Source: Tiliqua scincoides (lineage: Eukaryota; Chordata; Lepidosauria; Squamata; Scincidae). From it: a stretch of DNA of 64,000 bases. Shown piece after piece: positions 39,301-50,463 of the stretch. The notes under the pieces were generated by a model. That model made no database searches and was not told the origin of the DNA. It saw only the letters and a program-made list of their open reading frames with translations. The position numbers were made by a program, and so were the translations under genes. Location of the stretch: positions 94,331,659-94,395,658 of the forward strand of contig NC_089822.1 of assembly GCF_035046505.1 (NCBI RefSeq), written 5' to 3'. The stretch's first letter is position 1, and every line of letters starts with the position of its first letter.

Positions 39301-42300
39301 CCTGGCTTGAAATGGAATGGGATGGTGCTTTTCCTGATATCCTCCTTAGGAATATCCAGTGTACATGCTGAGATGGTTTAGGTGGATCTGCTCCTATAAT
39401 GTTTTGTTGTGCTTTGGGGGTCTTTTTAGTTGAAGACATGAGCTGACTCACCTCTTGAGAAGGGCACATAAACCAGATTTCGAAGTCTTAGGGAAATGGG
39501 TTTATGAAAGCTAATGGGACAAAAAAAAAAAAATTAAACTTGCTTTGTTTGCAGGCTATAATTGATGATTCGTAACTGAAGCGTGTAAACATCAAAGACA
39601 GAGAGGAATTTTCCTTTAAGCACATTGCATAAAGTAGCTTATGAGATGAAGTTAAGAAATTTCAGGACTTGCTCATATCACATGCAAATATGTTTAAAAG
39701 AGCCTTGCTTTTAAAAGTCAGCCTTTGAAAAAAAATAAACAAAAACAGCTTGGGGAGGAATTTTGACTGGAGAGTCACTGAGGCAAGGAGAGCCTCACCC
39801 TTTTCCTGTTCACCATTTCTCTACCAAGTTTGTGTCAGGGGTTGTCCACTGGCCAATTGCCCATACCCATTAGAGGACCCACCTGACCAGGTGACTCCAG
39901 AGCCTTCAGTAGCTTTGGCAGCAACAGTGTCCAATAATGCACCATTGGGGGGTCAGGTAGGGGTTGTCATGGGGGCTCATTTCAGGGCTTTGTCCTAGAA
40001 ACCTGGAGCTGTTACTGCTCCATATAGTTCAAAACATGGTTAAATACACCTTTAAAATCCAGTGGGGAAGAAAAACAGAGACGCACTGGTCAGAAGAAGG
40101 GTTAACCATCTATTACTTTTTTCTTCAAGCCCCCCCCCCCCCATCTTTAACAAAAAATGCTCTGGCTTGTGAGATGGTTCACTGGCTGTAAAAAGGCTTC
40201 CCCGCTGATTAGCAATCAAGGGGAGAAAGACTTGACACCTTTACTGGAGACTAGAGTGCTGTCAGGTCATTGAGTCTCTTGTCCTAATCACTCCTCTGTT
40301 GCAGAACACTTTTTACCTGCATGAGTCATAACTGAAAGAAACTTGGTGTCATGTCTGTTAGTCATATTTGCAGCCAACATGCTGTTAATCCCTAAGGAAT
40401 GGGACATTGAGAATCAGTGACAGGAAATGTGTGGCTTTTAGTTCCTTCTAGGCTGATTGTAAAGCAGCATAACAATGAGCAACAGCAGTTGGCTTTAGAT
40501 GCTATGTTAACCTTATGGCAGTGGTTCCTAAACTGGGAGCTGTGGAAACCAGCTAGGGGAGCCACAGAATCCTTCCCCTATACAATGTATAGGATTGTAA
40601 CCCTAATGGGAAGCCATGGCCAATGGCCCAGTAGGTCAAGGGAGCTGCCAGTCAAAGTTTGGGAACCACTGACTTATGGTGTTGGTACCCATTATAGGTC
40701 ACCAGGAAATCAGACTGGTTTACCACCATTGTAAAAGCATGACTGCAGTTTTGGCATTCACATGTGAGTGTTCTAGGGCAGGGGTCTCCAAACCCCGGCC
40801 CAGGGGCCAGATGCAGCCCGCGGCCAGCCTCAGATCCCCTGAGAGCCTCTGGTCCAGTTGACCAAACACAACCAGAGTTGTGCTTGTGGGGTGGGGGAAT
40901 GGGGGTTCATTTAAGTGTGTGCTTTATTTCTTGGGCTGTGTTCGTGCTTGGAAAAGTCCTGGACATTTGAGCCCATTCATTTAAGTTCCATCTCTAATGT
41001 ATTTATTTAAATTTTATTTTTATTTTTTTATCCGGCCCCCGACACTGTGCCAACTATTTGATGTGGCTCTTCAGCTGAAAAGTTTAGAGCCCCCTGTTCT
41101 AGGGTAATCTCTATCCTGCAAAATGCACGAGCTGCTAATTTCTACGGATCGAACTGCTGTTGAATGTCCAGACTGGGCTGTATTTTTCTGGTCAGTTGGC
41201 AACCTTTGCTACATAGCATGGCTGATCTCAGTGATGGCAGTTTCCCTGAGGGTGTGTATTTTAGGCTACAATTGTATGCACGCTTACTTGGGATTAAACT
41301 ACACTGGATGTTGGAAGACTTATTTCTAAGTAAGCATGCATAGAATTAGGTTGCAAGTCTCTCTTCCAGGCTGGAAAGGGTAGATGGTTTCATTTTCTAT
41401 AAGCTCTGCAAGTCTCTCTTCCCTGACCGTGGATCACTGCTAATGCCCATTACAGTACTCCCTGTTTCTGGAGAAAGAAAGAAGTTGTAAATGCTTAATT
41501 TTCAACTCTGCAATGCATGGTAACAGGAGAACAACAGAGAATTTGAAACACCCTTAAGTGATAGCATGGAGCATGTTTTTGGGGAAAAAAATGGATCTTG
41601 TCAGAGTCCTGTGCCTGAATGTTCTACAGGAAGATGCTCTTATTGCTGATATTGATTTTAGTTAGCATACTTATTCTACCCCATCTTGCATTCCCTCAGG
41701 ACAACCTAAAAACATATAAATAATAAATAAAAATAGAGAGGTAACACTTTCCTTTTTACTGTAAGTACAGAGGCATTCTGAGATGGCTCGGGTTGTGCAG
41801 TATGAAACCAACGTATTTATTTTTAAAAGCTTCCATGACCTTAACACAAGGTTGCCAAATTATCAAAAAATCCCATGTTGGCATGCCCTTGTGCCTCTCA
41901 CAACAGTTTCCACTGTAGAAATTGGCAGGTTCAAGATATGGTGATAAGCATCAGCATTTTCTGATATCCTCATATCTTGTTGCTGCTAAAGGTTCAGAAG
42001 CAGGATAGAGTAAAAAATAGTTGGCAACCCTAACAGTGCAACCTCTTATTTTCTTCAAAGAAGCACATTCAGTATTCCTGTCTTAATGCCAATAAAGGTC
42101 TCTAAATCTAAATCTATTCCTGTCACACTTGTAGACTTGCGGCTTGTGAAGATAACTGTGATTATGCTTCATTGTCAAAGGTCAAGAGTGTGTTTATTGC
42201 CACAACGTATCTTGTTTGCCCCCAAGAAGTGTTTGGCATTTCCACTAAAAAAACACCGGTTTGCTTAGACTGTGGGTCCAGCCATATGACTGTTCCTGCA

Positions 42301-45300
42301 CTTTTAGCAACCTCATTTTCAGTGATCTCGTACAGACTTTGAGAGCCAAACTAGAAGTTGCTTGATTTTTCTCATGTAAATAGCACGCATCCAGGGCCCT
42401 GATCTGGATTGGCTTTGCCCCCATTCTAGTCTTCATCCAAATCCACCCCCAACCCAATAGTTTCTATTTGCTCCAGAAGAAATGCTGCCAGTGGTGCACT
42501 CCCCCTGTGTGTATTGTTAAAACCCATTTTTTCCCCAGCCCACAGGTGTACACATTTGGTCCCTGTTGTATATATGCAACGTTGGGCAGAAATGGTTTAA
42601 CATTATTTACAGCAGAAAAATCAAGCTCACGGGCCCCAGTCACACAGTAAGCATATTGTCTCGTTTGGCCTTTAACCTTGTTGCCGCAGGCTATTGTGTG
42701 GCTGCCCATTACTGCTGTAGTCAGAATGTTGTGGGGTGGATGTGACTAAAGGTGCACCAAGGGAGGCTACTGTATATCAATGTTAAAGATCAAACATCTA
42801 AATGTGAGTGTTCTCAGAGGTTGAATATTTTTGCCTTTATTAAATTTTAATAAAATTTAAACAATAGATGCCACTTCTCAGAAAGTTTCTCAGTTACCCC
42901 AGGACCTTTGCACTCAAAACACTGGAAAACTGAATCAAGTTGACTCTAGTGTTGGATAGAAGACTACATCTGTGTTTCCTTATCTATCAGCCAGACTAAG
43001 GCTGCAATCCTACACATATGTTTCAGGGAGTAAGCCCCACTGAACTCAGTGGGCCCTACTTCTGAGTAGATATGCCTAGGATTGCACTCTTAAAAACCTA
43101 GCGTGCGGTCCAGGTGTGACTAACCCTTTCATGCTGGAAGGGGAGGTTGGTGGGGAAGGTGGATTGGAGGGAAGAAATGCCACATGGGAGTAGTGTGCAC
43201 ACAGGAGGGGAGGATATGGCAGAGCACTGAATTGTTGGCTTATTTTGGGGGGGGGGGGAATGAAGACTGAACATTCAGGGAAAGGATCTGGAATGCTTCT
43301 TAAAATGACCAGCTAGGTTCTCCTATTTTTAGCCATATTTTAGCTCTGGCCCTGTTAGTTCCTGAATCCGATTTTGCGCTTGATTGCAACTGCAAGATAG
43401 AGTGTGCACCCACTAGCAAGGTGCCAGGCACTCTTTAAGACAGAGAGATGCCCCAGGCTTGTTTCCTTGGCTTAGAATGGTCAGCTATCTGTGAACATGA
43501 AAATGGGACCATGCTGCTTTTACTGACAACTGCAGGAATGGATCGACCACAAATTGTGCTGGAATCCTGAGGATTATGGCGGAATCACTGCAATTCGGGT
43601 CCCATCGGAATCACTCTGGCTCCCAGATATTGTTTTGTTTGAAAAGTAAGTATAAAAGGCTCATTCACTTCTCACTCAGTTTACAGCATGCTGGTACTGC
43701 TTTGTTTCGTTGTGCCTAGATTTTTAGTTCGTGCACTTATGGTGGCAGGGGTTCCAGATCCCTGACTGTAAACCGCAGACTACTCTTTTCCAAGCCTTAC
43801 TGCAGACTTGTAAGCCAGAGAGCACTCTGGAAAGGACTAGATGATGATGATGATGATAATTATGAGAAATAATAATATTGGTCTATGGAAAAGATTATAT
43901 GAATACGCCAAGCCTAGGTGTCTATACTTCTTGAGAGGCTTGACTGAAGCCTGGCTGCTTCCTGAGGCAGCCTGAGAGTGTTGGCCTGTCCCCACCAACA
44001 TCCTTTAAACCCCCCCCCCCCAAAAAAAAACCCCTTGCATTCACACACCCCACTGACTGAAAGAGGAAAGGGACATGAGGTGAGTCCAAACCCCTCCCCT
44101 TTCCACTTCATGCCATCTCCTTTCTCTGCAGATTTTGTTTCAAACGGACAGGAAGAGTGGCACACTCTCTGTTCCTCCTGCTTATTTTAAATTGGGCCCT
44201 TATGAAAGAAGGGAGTGACATGGTGAGGTGAGGGGTCCCCACCCTCTCCCAGTTCACTTGGTTGCTTTCTTAAGCAACTGACAGTCCAATCCTATACATA
44301 CTTTCCTGGGAGTAAGCTCCATGGACTCTAATGGGACTTACACGTCTGAGTAGACATGCATAGGATTGGGCTGTGGGTGAGTGAGGAGGTGGCTATAGCA
44401 GGTATTTTTCCTCCCTTTCTTCCTTATAGTGGAAGAAGGAGGGGTCTGCCATTGTCCTTATTCTCTTCCCGCTCTCAGTGAGTGGGAAGAGGATAAAAGT
44501 ATCAAATGACATGGCTCTATTGGCAATGGACCAGAAGGGGCAGCAAAGAGACATGGTGTGCTCATAAGTTTGCCACGCTTCCCAACTCACAGTTTGATGT
44601 GAGCCTCTCAGGCCACTACATCAGAAGGTTGGTTTTGCTTTCTGAGGTCCCAATGCACATGCAGATGTGTTCAGAGTAATCATTCAAAGCCTCCTGAAAC
44701 TTGGTATCGTTTATTAGACGTTGGTTACAATTAGGTGCCTGAAAGAAAATCAGAATACAAAAAAAAAAAGAAATAGTTTGAAACACAGTGTTAAACAACT
44801 GTATTCTTCTTTTCTCTTTCCAGTGCAGATGGACGCTTTGAAGGCTCCTTGATGACTAAAGCAATAGTGAAATATAATGGCATAGTTGTCTGGACTCCTC
44901 CAGCTAGTTATAAAAGTTCCTGCACTATGGATGTGACTTTCTTCCCATTTGATAGGCAGAATTGTTCAATGAAGTTTGGATCATGGACCTATGATGGCAG
45001 TATGGTTGACTTGATCCTCGTCAATGAAAATGTGGACAGGACAGATTTCTTTGACAATGGGGAATGGGAGATCCTCAACGCGAAGGGAATGAAGGGAAAT
45101 AGAAAAGATGGACTGTATTCTTACCCTTTCATTACCTACTCCTTCGTTTTAAGACGCCTTCCACTGTTTTACACTCTCTTCTTAATAATCCCTTGCCTGG
45201 GGTTATCTTTCTTAACTGTGCTTGTTTTTTACTTGCCTTCTGATGAGGGTGAAAAACTCTCACTATCAACTTCTGTTTTAGTCTCCCTTACTGTTTTTCT

Positions 45301-46969
45301 CCTTGTCATTGAAGAAATCATCCCCTCTTCCTCCAAAGTCATACCCTTGATTGGCGAGTACTTGCTGTTCATCATGATTTTTGTAACTCTGTCCATCATT
45401 GTCACTGTTTTTGTAATTAATGTGCACCATCGATCCTCAGCGACCTACCACCCAATGGCTCCTTGGGTGAAAAGACTCTTCCTCCAGAAACTCCCTAGGC
45501 TTCTCTGCATGAAAGGACATGTCGATCGCTACTCATTCTCTGATCCTGAAGGAACCCTGAAAACAAAGCTGCCAAGAAAACACAAACATAAGCAATTCAA
45601 GGATGGAGAAAAAATTGTGATTGCATTTTTGGAAAAGGCTGCTGATTCCATCAAGTATATTTCTAGGCATGTTAAAAAGGAACATTTCATCAGACAGGTA
45701 TGTTAGATCAAGGATAGGCTGACTTTGAGCTTTCACAGCTTTGATCTTGCATGGCCTACCCTTTTGGACCAAGATCCATACCGGGGGGGGGGGGGAAGGG
45801 GGTCAACAGGTGCAAATGCCCCAGGATGCCACTTCCTTGCCACTTTTTTTGCTTTTTTTCAAAGTGAAACAAACTGGAGGTCCTGCCAGCTTGTTTTGCT
45901 TTGAAACAAAAGTGATTCTGCCCTGATTTGACTACCTCCCCCTTTCCCCCCCTTTTTTCAAGGGGAAGATTGCAGCCACTAACACCAGAAGTAATTGTGG
46001 TGACGTGATTACATCATGGGGATGATATTTTTATGTACTGCCCCAGGGCGGCGGGGTGGCCAGGGCTGCCAGTTCTAAGATCCCTACAGACCAAAAATGT
46101 GTTTTATATTTACAAATCAAGAGACCATACTCAGGCTCTCTTAATAATTAAAGCATCGTAACTCGTCTGTGTAAAGTGCTGTGTATAGAGTAAGGGTGTG
46201 TTTGTGGCTTTGACTCAGGAGATAGTTTCAATAATTTTTACTGTTGCAAGGAAAAGACTACACTTTTTATAGGAGCTGTGCCCCCATTCCAGATTGAAGA
46301 TGCCATAAACACAATCCAGATGACTAGTTTCTTGACAGCTGCTCTATAAAATCTGTGACTCAGCAAGCTGTCTACAGCCCACCTAGCCACATACTGTGGC
46401 CTGCCAGGTACTTGATCCACCCTCTTTCTATAGTTTGAGGCAGTCAACAATAGTAGGAAGATTGGTCAAGCTTCTAATGAGTTGCCATTTTTGGCTGGTG
46501 GGTTGTGTTTAGCGCAGTGGTTCACAAATTATGCAGTTCATATTTACAGTATACATTTGTCCTTTCAGTTCTCAATCTCAATATTATGAGCAGGTTTCTG
46601 TCCTTCAAAAGCTATAATAGTAGTATCAATGGTAATGGTTAATGGTAAAATGCCTAAAATGATGCCTAAGCTGCAATTCTATACATGCTTACCTGGGAGT
46701 AAGTCTCGTTTCACTCAATGGGACTGACTTCTGAGTAGATGTGCCTAGGATTGCACTGTAAATTCCAAGTTTGTTTGCTCTGCAGTTGTGTAAAAAATAA
46801 GTATGAAGCTCATGATTACAATTTTCTTTTCTAGGTTGTACAAGACTGGAAATTTGTAGCTCAGGTGCTTGACCGCATCTTCTTGTGGCTCTTTTTGGTG
46901 GTATCTGTGATGGGCTCAGTCCTGATTTTTACCCCTGCTTTAAAGATGTGGTTGCACAGCGGTTTGTAA
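27261..46969 (+). CDS. CHRNB3: CHRNB3, neuronal nicotinic acetylcholine receptor subunit beta-3 (six coding exons)
   Basis: This is an accessory subunit of pentameric cation channels, placed with alpha-6, alpha-4 and beta-2. Exons 27261-27318, 33435-33586, 35055-35099, 43536-43645, 44824-45697 and 46835-46969 all have GT/AG borders and join in frame into 457 residues (human 458). Residues 1-20 form a signal peptide. The ligand-binding domain runs to about 233, with the Cys-loop Cys155-Cys169 (FFPFDRQN inside). M1 is about 235-257, M2 265-285 ([18 protein letters not shown]), M3 297-321 and M4 about 428-448. The vicinal Cys pair of alpha subunits is absent, as expected for a beta subunit. The M3-M4 loop is the divergent part. 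CHRNA6 converges from the opposite strand. Identification is certain. Confidence 0.98.
27363..27622. repeat. 80-bp palindromic repeats, three in tandem in CHRNB3 intron 1
   Basis: Three head-to-tail copies (about 27363-27452, 27455-27540, 27541-27622) share GCCCAATCTTATGCATGCC and CAATGGG(G/A)CT blocks. They begin 45 bases past the exon 1 donor. A fourth copy is at 27838-27930. Confidence 0.8.
27838..27930. repeat. 80-bp palindromic repeat
   Basis: CCATAATCCTATGCATG to AAGTGTGCCAAGGATTGCAG. Confidence 0.65.
29299..29847. mobile_element. hAT-type element
   Basis: CAGGGGTCTCCAGACTATAC to TTTGGAGACCCCTG, flanked by CTATGGAT and CTATAGAT (7 of 8). It is the same family as 38524 and 40779. Confidence 0.75.
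30037..30534. mobile_element. Harbinger-like MITE, long type
   Basis: CAGCCCAATTTTATCC to GGAATAGGGTTGGGCTG, with ATA and TTA flanks. It has no coding frame of note. Confidence 0.45.
31560..32025. mobile_element. Harbinger-like MITE relative, long type
   Basis: Shared blocks with 60630-61130 (GATCCTATCC, AGTAGCCCCATAGGGG, GTTAGGATTGG). The left end is unclear. Confidence 0.4.
33045..33278. mobile_element. Short inverted-repeat element in CHRNB3 intron 1
   Basis: GTGGCATAGCTTA and TTAGCTATGCCAC form matching inverted ends 234 bases apart, 157 bases before exon 2. Confidence 0.5.
33435..33586 (+). CDS. CHRNB3: CHRNB3 coding exon 2
   Basis: The acceptor is a T-tract followed by CAG and the donor is GTG|GTAGGT. 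It encodes [19 protein letters not shown] and onward to LKISQLVDV, 152 nt. It is the N-terminal helix and first strands of the ligand-binding domain, nearly identical to human beta-3. Confidence 0.97.
33865..34053. mobile_element. hAT-like element
   Basis: CAGTGGTTCCCCAACTATGA to TTTGAGAACCACTG, the same family as 40519-40671 (shared GTGGAAACC and TATACAATGTATAGGAT). No clear duplication is visible. Confidence 0.55.
34054..35054. other. CHRNB3: CHRNB3 intron 2, remaining sequence
   Basis: Unassigned, no frame and no clear repeat. Confidence 0.35.
35055..35099 (+). CDS. CHRNB3: CHRNB3 coding exon 3 (45 nt)
   Basis: This micro-exon encodes [15 protein letters not shown] between CCCCCATAG and GTAATA. 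The 45-nt length is invariant in nicotinic receptor genes, and it is too short to show as an ORF. Confidence 0.97.
35295..35784. mobile_element. hAT-type element
   Basis: CAGCCTTTCTCAAACTGTGG to TTTGAGAACCATTG, with an exact 8-bp duplication TACTATGG (35287-35294, 35785-35792). It lies 195 bases after CHRNB3 exon 3. Confidence 0.8.
36206..36275. repeat. 80-bp palindromic repeat, degraded
   Basis: ATAATCCTATGCAAACTTAG, TACAATGGGCTGAG, TGCCTAG. Confidence 0.5.
36583..36868. repeat. Imperfect palindrome
   Basis: CAGCCTCTTATCTTTCAAGC and GATCAGCTTGAAAGAGGCTG are inverted copies. It is probably an old foldback element. Confidence 0.4.
38524..38915. mobile_element. hAT-type element
   Basis: CAGGGATCCCTAAACTTTTA to TTTGGAGACCCCTG, flanked by an exact 8-bp duplication CCTTAAAC (38516-38523, 38916-38923). 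Confidence 0.8.
40519..40671. mobile_element. Short hAT-type element
   Basis: CAGTGGTTCCTAAACTGGGA to TTTGGGAACCACTG, flanked by CCTTATGG and ACTTATGG (7 of 8). It is 153 bp. Confidence 0.75.
40779..41096. mobile_element. hAT-type element
   Basis: CAGGGGTCTCCAAACCCCGG to GTTTAGAGCCCCCTG, flanked by an exact 8-bp duplication TTCTAGGG (40771-40778, 41097-41104). It is only 107 bases from the element at 40519. Confidence 0.8.
41262..41352. repeat. 80-bp palindromic repeat
   Basis: GGCTACAATTGTATGCACGC to AAGCATGCATAGAATTAGG, with TTATTTCTAAGTAAGC. Confidence 0.6.
42999..43091. repeat. 80-bp palindromic repeat
   Basis: GGCTGCAATCCTACAC to TATGCCTAGGATTGCAC, with GGAGTAAGCCCCACTG and CTTCTGAGTAGAT. 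Confidence 0.8.
43536..43645 (+). CDS. CHRNB3: CHRNB3 coding exon 4
   Basis: It lies between ACTGCAG and GTAAGT and encodes [20 protein letters not shown] through WLPDIVLFE plus two bases of Asn122. It is 110 nt, the family's usual length. Human has Arg in HKLRW where this copy reads Cys (HKLCW). Confidence 0.96.
44281..44372. repeat. 80-bp palindromic repeat
   Basis: ACAGTCCAATCCTATAC to CATGCATAGGATTGGGCTGT, an intact copy in CHRNB3 intron 4. Confidence 0.8.
44824..45697 (+). CDS. CHRNB3: CHRNB3 coding exon 5 (Cys-loop, M1-M3, cytoplasmic loop)
   Basis: The 874-nt main exon lies between CTTTCCAG and GTATGT. It encodes residues 122-413: the Cys-loop, the rest of the extracellular domain, M1, M2, M3 and most of the M3-M4 loop including the amphipathic KKEHFIRQ end. 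Confidence 0.98.
46670..46762. repeat. 80-bp palindromic repeat in CHRNB3 intron 5
   Basis: GCTGCAATTCTATACATGC to TGCCTAGGATTGCACTG, 73 bases before exon 6. Confidence 0.8.
46835..46969 (+). CDS. CHRNB3: CHRNB3 coding exon 6 (M4) with stop codon
   Basis: The acceptor is TTTTCTAG. It encodes [20 protein letters not shown] through KMWLHSGL and stops at TAA 46967-46969. This is the M4 helix and short extracellular tail. Confidence 0.97.
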   Translation, partial: VVQDWKFVAQVLDRIFLWLFLVVSVMGSVLIFTPALKMWLHSGL

Positions 46970-47510
46970 AAATAAGTCCAAGTGTCATTCAGTGACGATA
47001 AAGGAAAGAAGTGGAATATGAAGATGAATGGTTTGCTAGCATTCAGTATATTCAAAATCAGCAAGTACATAGAGAAGTGGAAATGATACTGGGCCATTGG
47101 CAGCCATCAGCTTTGATGATGATTGTACAAATATCACACAGATCAAGGTTTAACTTTTCAAACTGTTGCACAAATGAAGAAATTCACTTCTGAATCTGTT
47201 ATATTTGTAGGTTTTTATTTGCTAACGCAGATGCCATGGCCAAGAGATGGTGAACTCTGTAGATCAATATATACTTGGATATAGCTACACTACAAACCTA
47301 TGTTGATTTTGTGTCAATGTAATCATTGTGGCTGCCTGCAAAAAAACCTAGGAATTGTAGGTTGGTGTGGTTTCTGAGAATCCTTGTTAGCAATTGCATT
47401 CCCTTCTCATATAAATCTGTGAGAAGGACTAGGAAGCCTAGGAATGACTATTAAACCAGTTTGTTGGGTAGATATAGCCTACTTCTAAAATCATGCTCAA
47501 AGTTACTGAC

Positions 47511-47690
47511 AGCCCAATCATATCCAACTTTCTGGCACCAGTGCAACTGCAATGCAGCCCCAAGGTAAGGGAACAAATGTTACCTTACCTTGAGGGGGCC
47601 TCTGTGACTGCCTCCCCACCACAGGATGCAGTGCACACCCCATTGGCCCAGCTGCATTGGCACTGGAAAATTGGATAGAATTGGCCCTAT
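47511..47690. mobile_element. Harbinger-like MITE in the CHRNB3 3'UTR region
   Basis: CAGCCCAATCATATCCAAC to GTTGGATAGAATTGGCCC-like inverted ends, with the internal blocks (GCAGCCCCAAGGTAAGGG, ACCACAGGATGCAGTGCAC) of the family. Confidence 0.55.
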
Positions 47691-48105
47691 TGCAGCAATA
47701 TCTCTTTGTGATGGGAGGAGATTTTATAGACTTCGTGATGACCATAAAAATGTCATTATGACTGTTTTTAGTTGCCTTGGGTGCACCCTTGGTAAAGGAA
47801 AGGTGGGATAAAAATAAATAAATTTTAAGTGATAAGATCTATATAAATGGAACTAGTATAATTTTATTCAGTCATTTTTGTGATTTTAGAGCTCAGATGT
47901 AAATATTCTTATGCTGACAGTCTACAAAGGTGAGATCCTTGTAGCACTCAGTTTTACAAAGATGTTATTTATAATATATATAAAGGCATAGGGCACGTGC
48001 ATTAGATTTATGAAGAGTAAGTTTGAAAAGCACAGATATTTTATATTTTAATCTATATAAACAATATATCTAAAATTAATGATGGAGTTTACAGGTGTAT
48101 TGTGC

Positions 48106-48111
48106 AATAAA
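48106..48111 (+). terminator. CHRNB3: Candidate CHRNB3 polyadenylation signal
   Basis: AATAAA in TGTGCAATAAAGG lies 1.14 kb after the CHRNB3 stop and is followed by a T-rich stretch. If used, the 3'UTR includes the Harbinger-like MITE at 47511-47690. It is one plausible site, not proven. Confidence 0.4.
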
Positions 48112-48419
48112 GGTACATGACTGTTATTACAAAGAAGCTCATGCTACTTGAGTGACCCTTCATTATTAGTGACATCACTTTTTTCCATTGTAAAACCTAC
48201 TCTCAGTTCTGTTTCTAGCCTAGCAAACATGCCTCTTAACTCATCTTACAAGCTGATGAACCTTCTGCCAAATTTCAGACTTTGTCCTCATGATGAACAG
48301 AATTTGAGAAGTATGAGTAAAAGTTTTCAATCTGCCCCATAAGATCACATGTATCTCTGCTGTCATTTAATGCATATACCTCACTGTTTGCCCTCATGGA
48401 TTTTCCATCCAGTCTTAGT

Positions 48420-48482
48420 TTAAGGCTGCAGTCCTAAGTATTCGTAGTAGGAAATACGTCCAGCTGAACTCAGTGAGACTTG
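48420..48482. repeat. 80-bp palindromic repeat, partial
   Basis: TTTAAGGCTGCAGTCCTAAG, GAACTCAGTGAGACTTG. Confidence 0.5.
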
Positions 48483-50382
48483 AAATTAAATTAAACATTG
48501 ACCCTTAATTTTTTTCCTTTTTTAAATTTTATGTGTGTGTGTGAGAGAGAGAGAGAGCGAGTGTGTGATCACATAAGCAGTGTTGTGGCCTGAACAGTCA
48601 TTTGAAGCACTTAATAAATAGCAATTCTGATATCTATTAAATATTGCATCAGAGAAGGAATCCTGGATCACTGATGATCCTGAGCTGATGGAGATGGTGG
48701 ATCATTTCAGGAAGCAGCCTTGAGAGACCCTTCTGAAGAGACTTCCAGATGCAATGATGGAGAGGAACTCCCCAGGGACTGTATTTCCCTCTTTTGTCCC
48801 CCCCAAAGCAGGGGGATATTCCTGCTTGAATACAAATAACTTCTCAGAAATGTCCACTAATCATCCAGCCTTTGCTGTCCTGCCAATTCCAGAGGTCTCC
48901 CCAGGTTTGTCAGGAGACTTGTCAGTGTTCCTGACCCTGCATTTGCAGAACCAAAATGTTCTACTGGTTGGCAACCTTCAGTCTTGAAAGACTATGGTAT
49001 AAACCTACAGCACCCGGTATTCCAAGGCGGTCTCCCATCCAAGTACTAACCAAGCCTGACCCTGCTTAGCTTCCGATATCAGACGAGAAAATTGAGTGAT
49101 CTCCAGACCCAGGGGGGAGGGGCAAAATCATGTGCCTCCCTGAACATTCCTGTTTCCCCTTTCAGTAGGTTTCTGACTATTATTGCTTTAGTTTTGCCTC
49201 CAGTTGTTTTGTGTTCTGTCCCAGGTCCTGATACAGACCATGCCATTCTTAATGCCTGACTTGCATCATATAACCAACGCCACCACAGCTGCCTGCTTAG
49301 CAGCTCCAGAACTCACCTAGTGCCAGGATGCAAAGTAGTTTCCACAGTTCTACGCTTCCCACACACAGCGGCAGTTCCATGGGTTTTGGTTCTGAACAGA
49401 TAAGAGGGGATGTTCCTATGAGTACAACACAAAATGTTGTACATGTGGTGTGTAGTACATGCACATGTCTCCCCCCCCCCACATGAAAGCATACTGATGG
49501 GCTTTGCAATAGTGCTAAGAAACATAATTTTTTTGCTCTATGTACATTCCAACTGGATGTCCACATCCCTTAGGCTCAAGCCCAGCACTGGAAGTACAAG
49601 TGTTACAACATGCTTAAACGCACTGTATGTGAACTGCTTTGAATGTTGTCAGCCAATTGTGTTAGGAGGTCATCGCAGACAAAAGCTGCATTTGGGTGTA
49701 AACATTAATAAAAAACAATGCTGAATAAATAATCCTGAGACTCAGAACGTTGTTTTATATAAGAAGAACTGATAGAAAAAAACATCTCTGAGCAAAAGCA
49801 GGAGGCTGTGAGTTTTAAAAATAGGCACAACGGAAGAACAGAGGCAGCTGGGCGCTCTGGGCTAGTTGTAATATACATATTTTTGGTTCCATCCTTGTGG
49901 TGCAGCAGGGTGAGCAGAGTGTGATGCTACAACTTCTCACATATATGGCTGGTTCTACATGCGCTGTTGGAGCACTCCATTTCCTCTCAATGCTGCAATT
50001 GCTCGTCTCACTTGATATCAGACGTACAGCTTCAGCTGGCATCTCAAATTTTACAGGGCTGGGGAATTGTGTGCAGAGACTCCTGGTTGCTAATAAGGTC
50101 CAGACTAGTGAAAAGTTTCCTGCATTTGTGGAGTAATTTTGCAGTTGCCTATTTGCAGATGGCAGATAGAATGACAGTCAATGTATCACGACTGCCTTAA
50201 GTCACCAAGAATAGAGATGGGATGAATGAACATTTTAAGAATACGATGGTGCCCTGTTGCATATGCTGAAATTTGGGCACAATGCCACCTGCGGGATTCT
50301 GGGGGGCAGTGTGCTGTCCAGACATATGAGAGACCATTAACTGCCCTCTATGATACCTGTAGGAGGTATGACCCTTTGTGCA
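48483..50382. other. CHRNB3-CHRNA6 interval, left part
   Basis: A (GT)n/(GA)n stretch lies at 48531-48565 and the 5S SINE at 48967. Otherwise unassigned. 49600-49730 may be an eroded LINE tail. Confidence 0.35.
48967..49088 (-). mobile_element. 5S rRNA-derived SINE, 5'-truncated (minus strand)
   Basis: It begins with the tail GTTGGCAACCTTCAGTCTTG and continues with the complement of 5S (CTACAGCACCCGGTATTCC, TCCCATCCAAGTACTAACCA, TGACCCTGCTTAGCTTCCGA). It stops within TCAGACGAG. This copy stands alone, without a head-to-head partner. Confidence 0.75.
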
Positions 50383-50385
50383 ACT

Positions 50386-50461
<76 letters not shown>

Positions 50462-50463
50462 TC
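50383..50463. repeat. (CTTT)n microsatellite
   Basis: About 20 uninterrupted CTTT units. The apparent protein FLSFFLSF across it is a repeat artefact. Confidence 0.95.

Larger units (their letters stand above)
35793..43535. other. CHRNB3: CHRNB3 intron 3, remaining sequence
   Basis: This 8.4-kb intron is the longest in the window. Outside the hAT and 80-bp elements listed I see no coding signal. Homopolymers of A, C and G (39520, 40130, 43243) are frequent. Confidence 0.4.
43646..46834. other. CHRNB3: CHRNB3 introns 4 and 5
   Basis: Introns 43646-44823 and 45698-46834 contain the two 80-bp copies listed, a (GAT)n scrap at 43843-43856 and a G-tract at 45783-45794. Nothing else is recognised. 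Confidence 0.4.
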
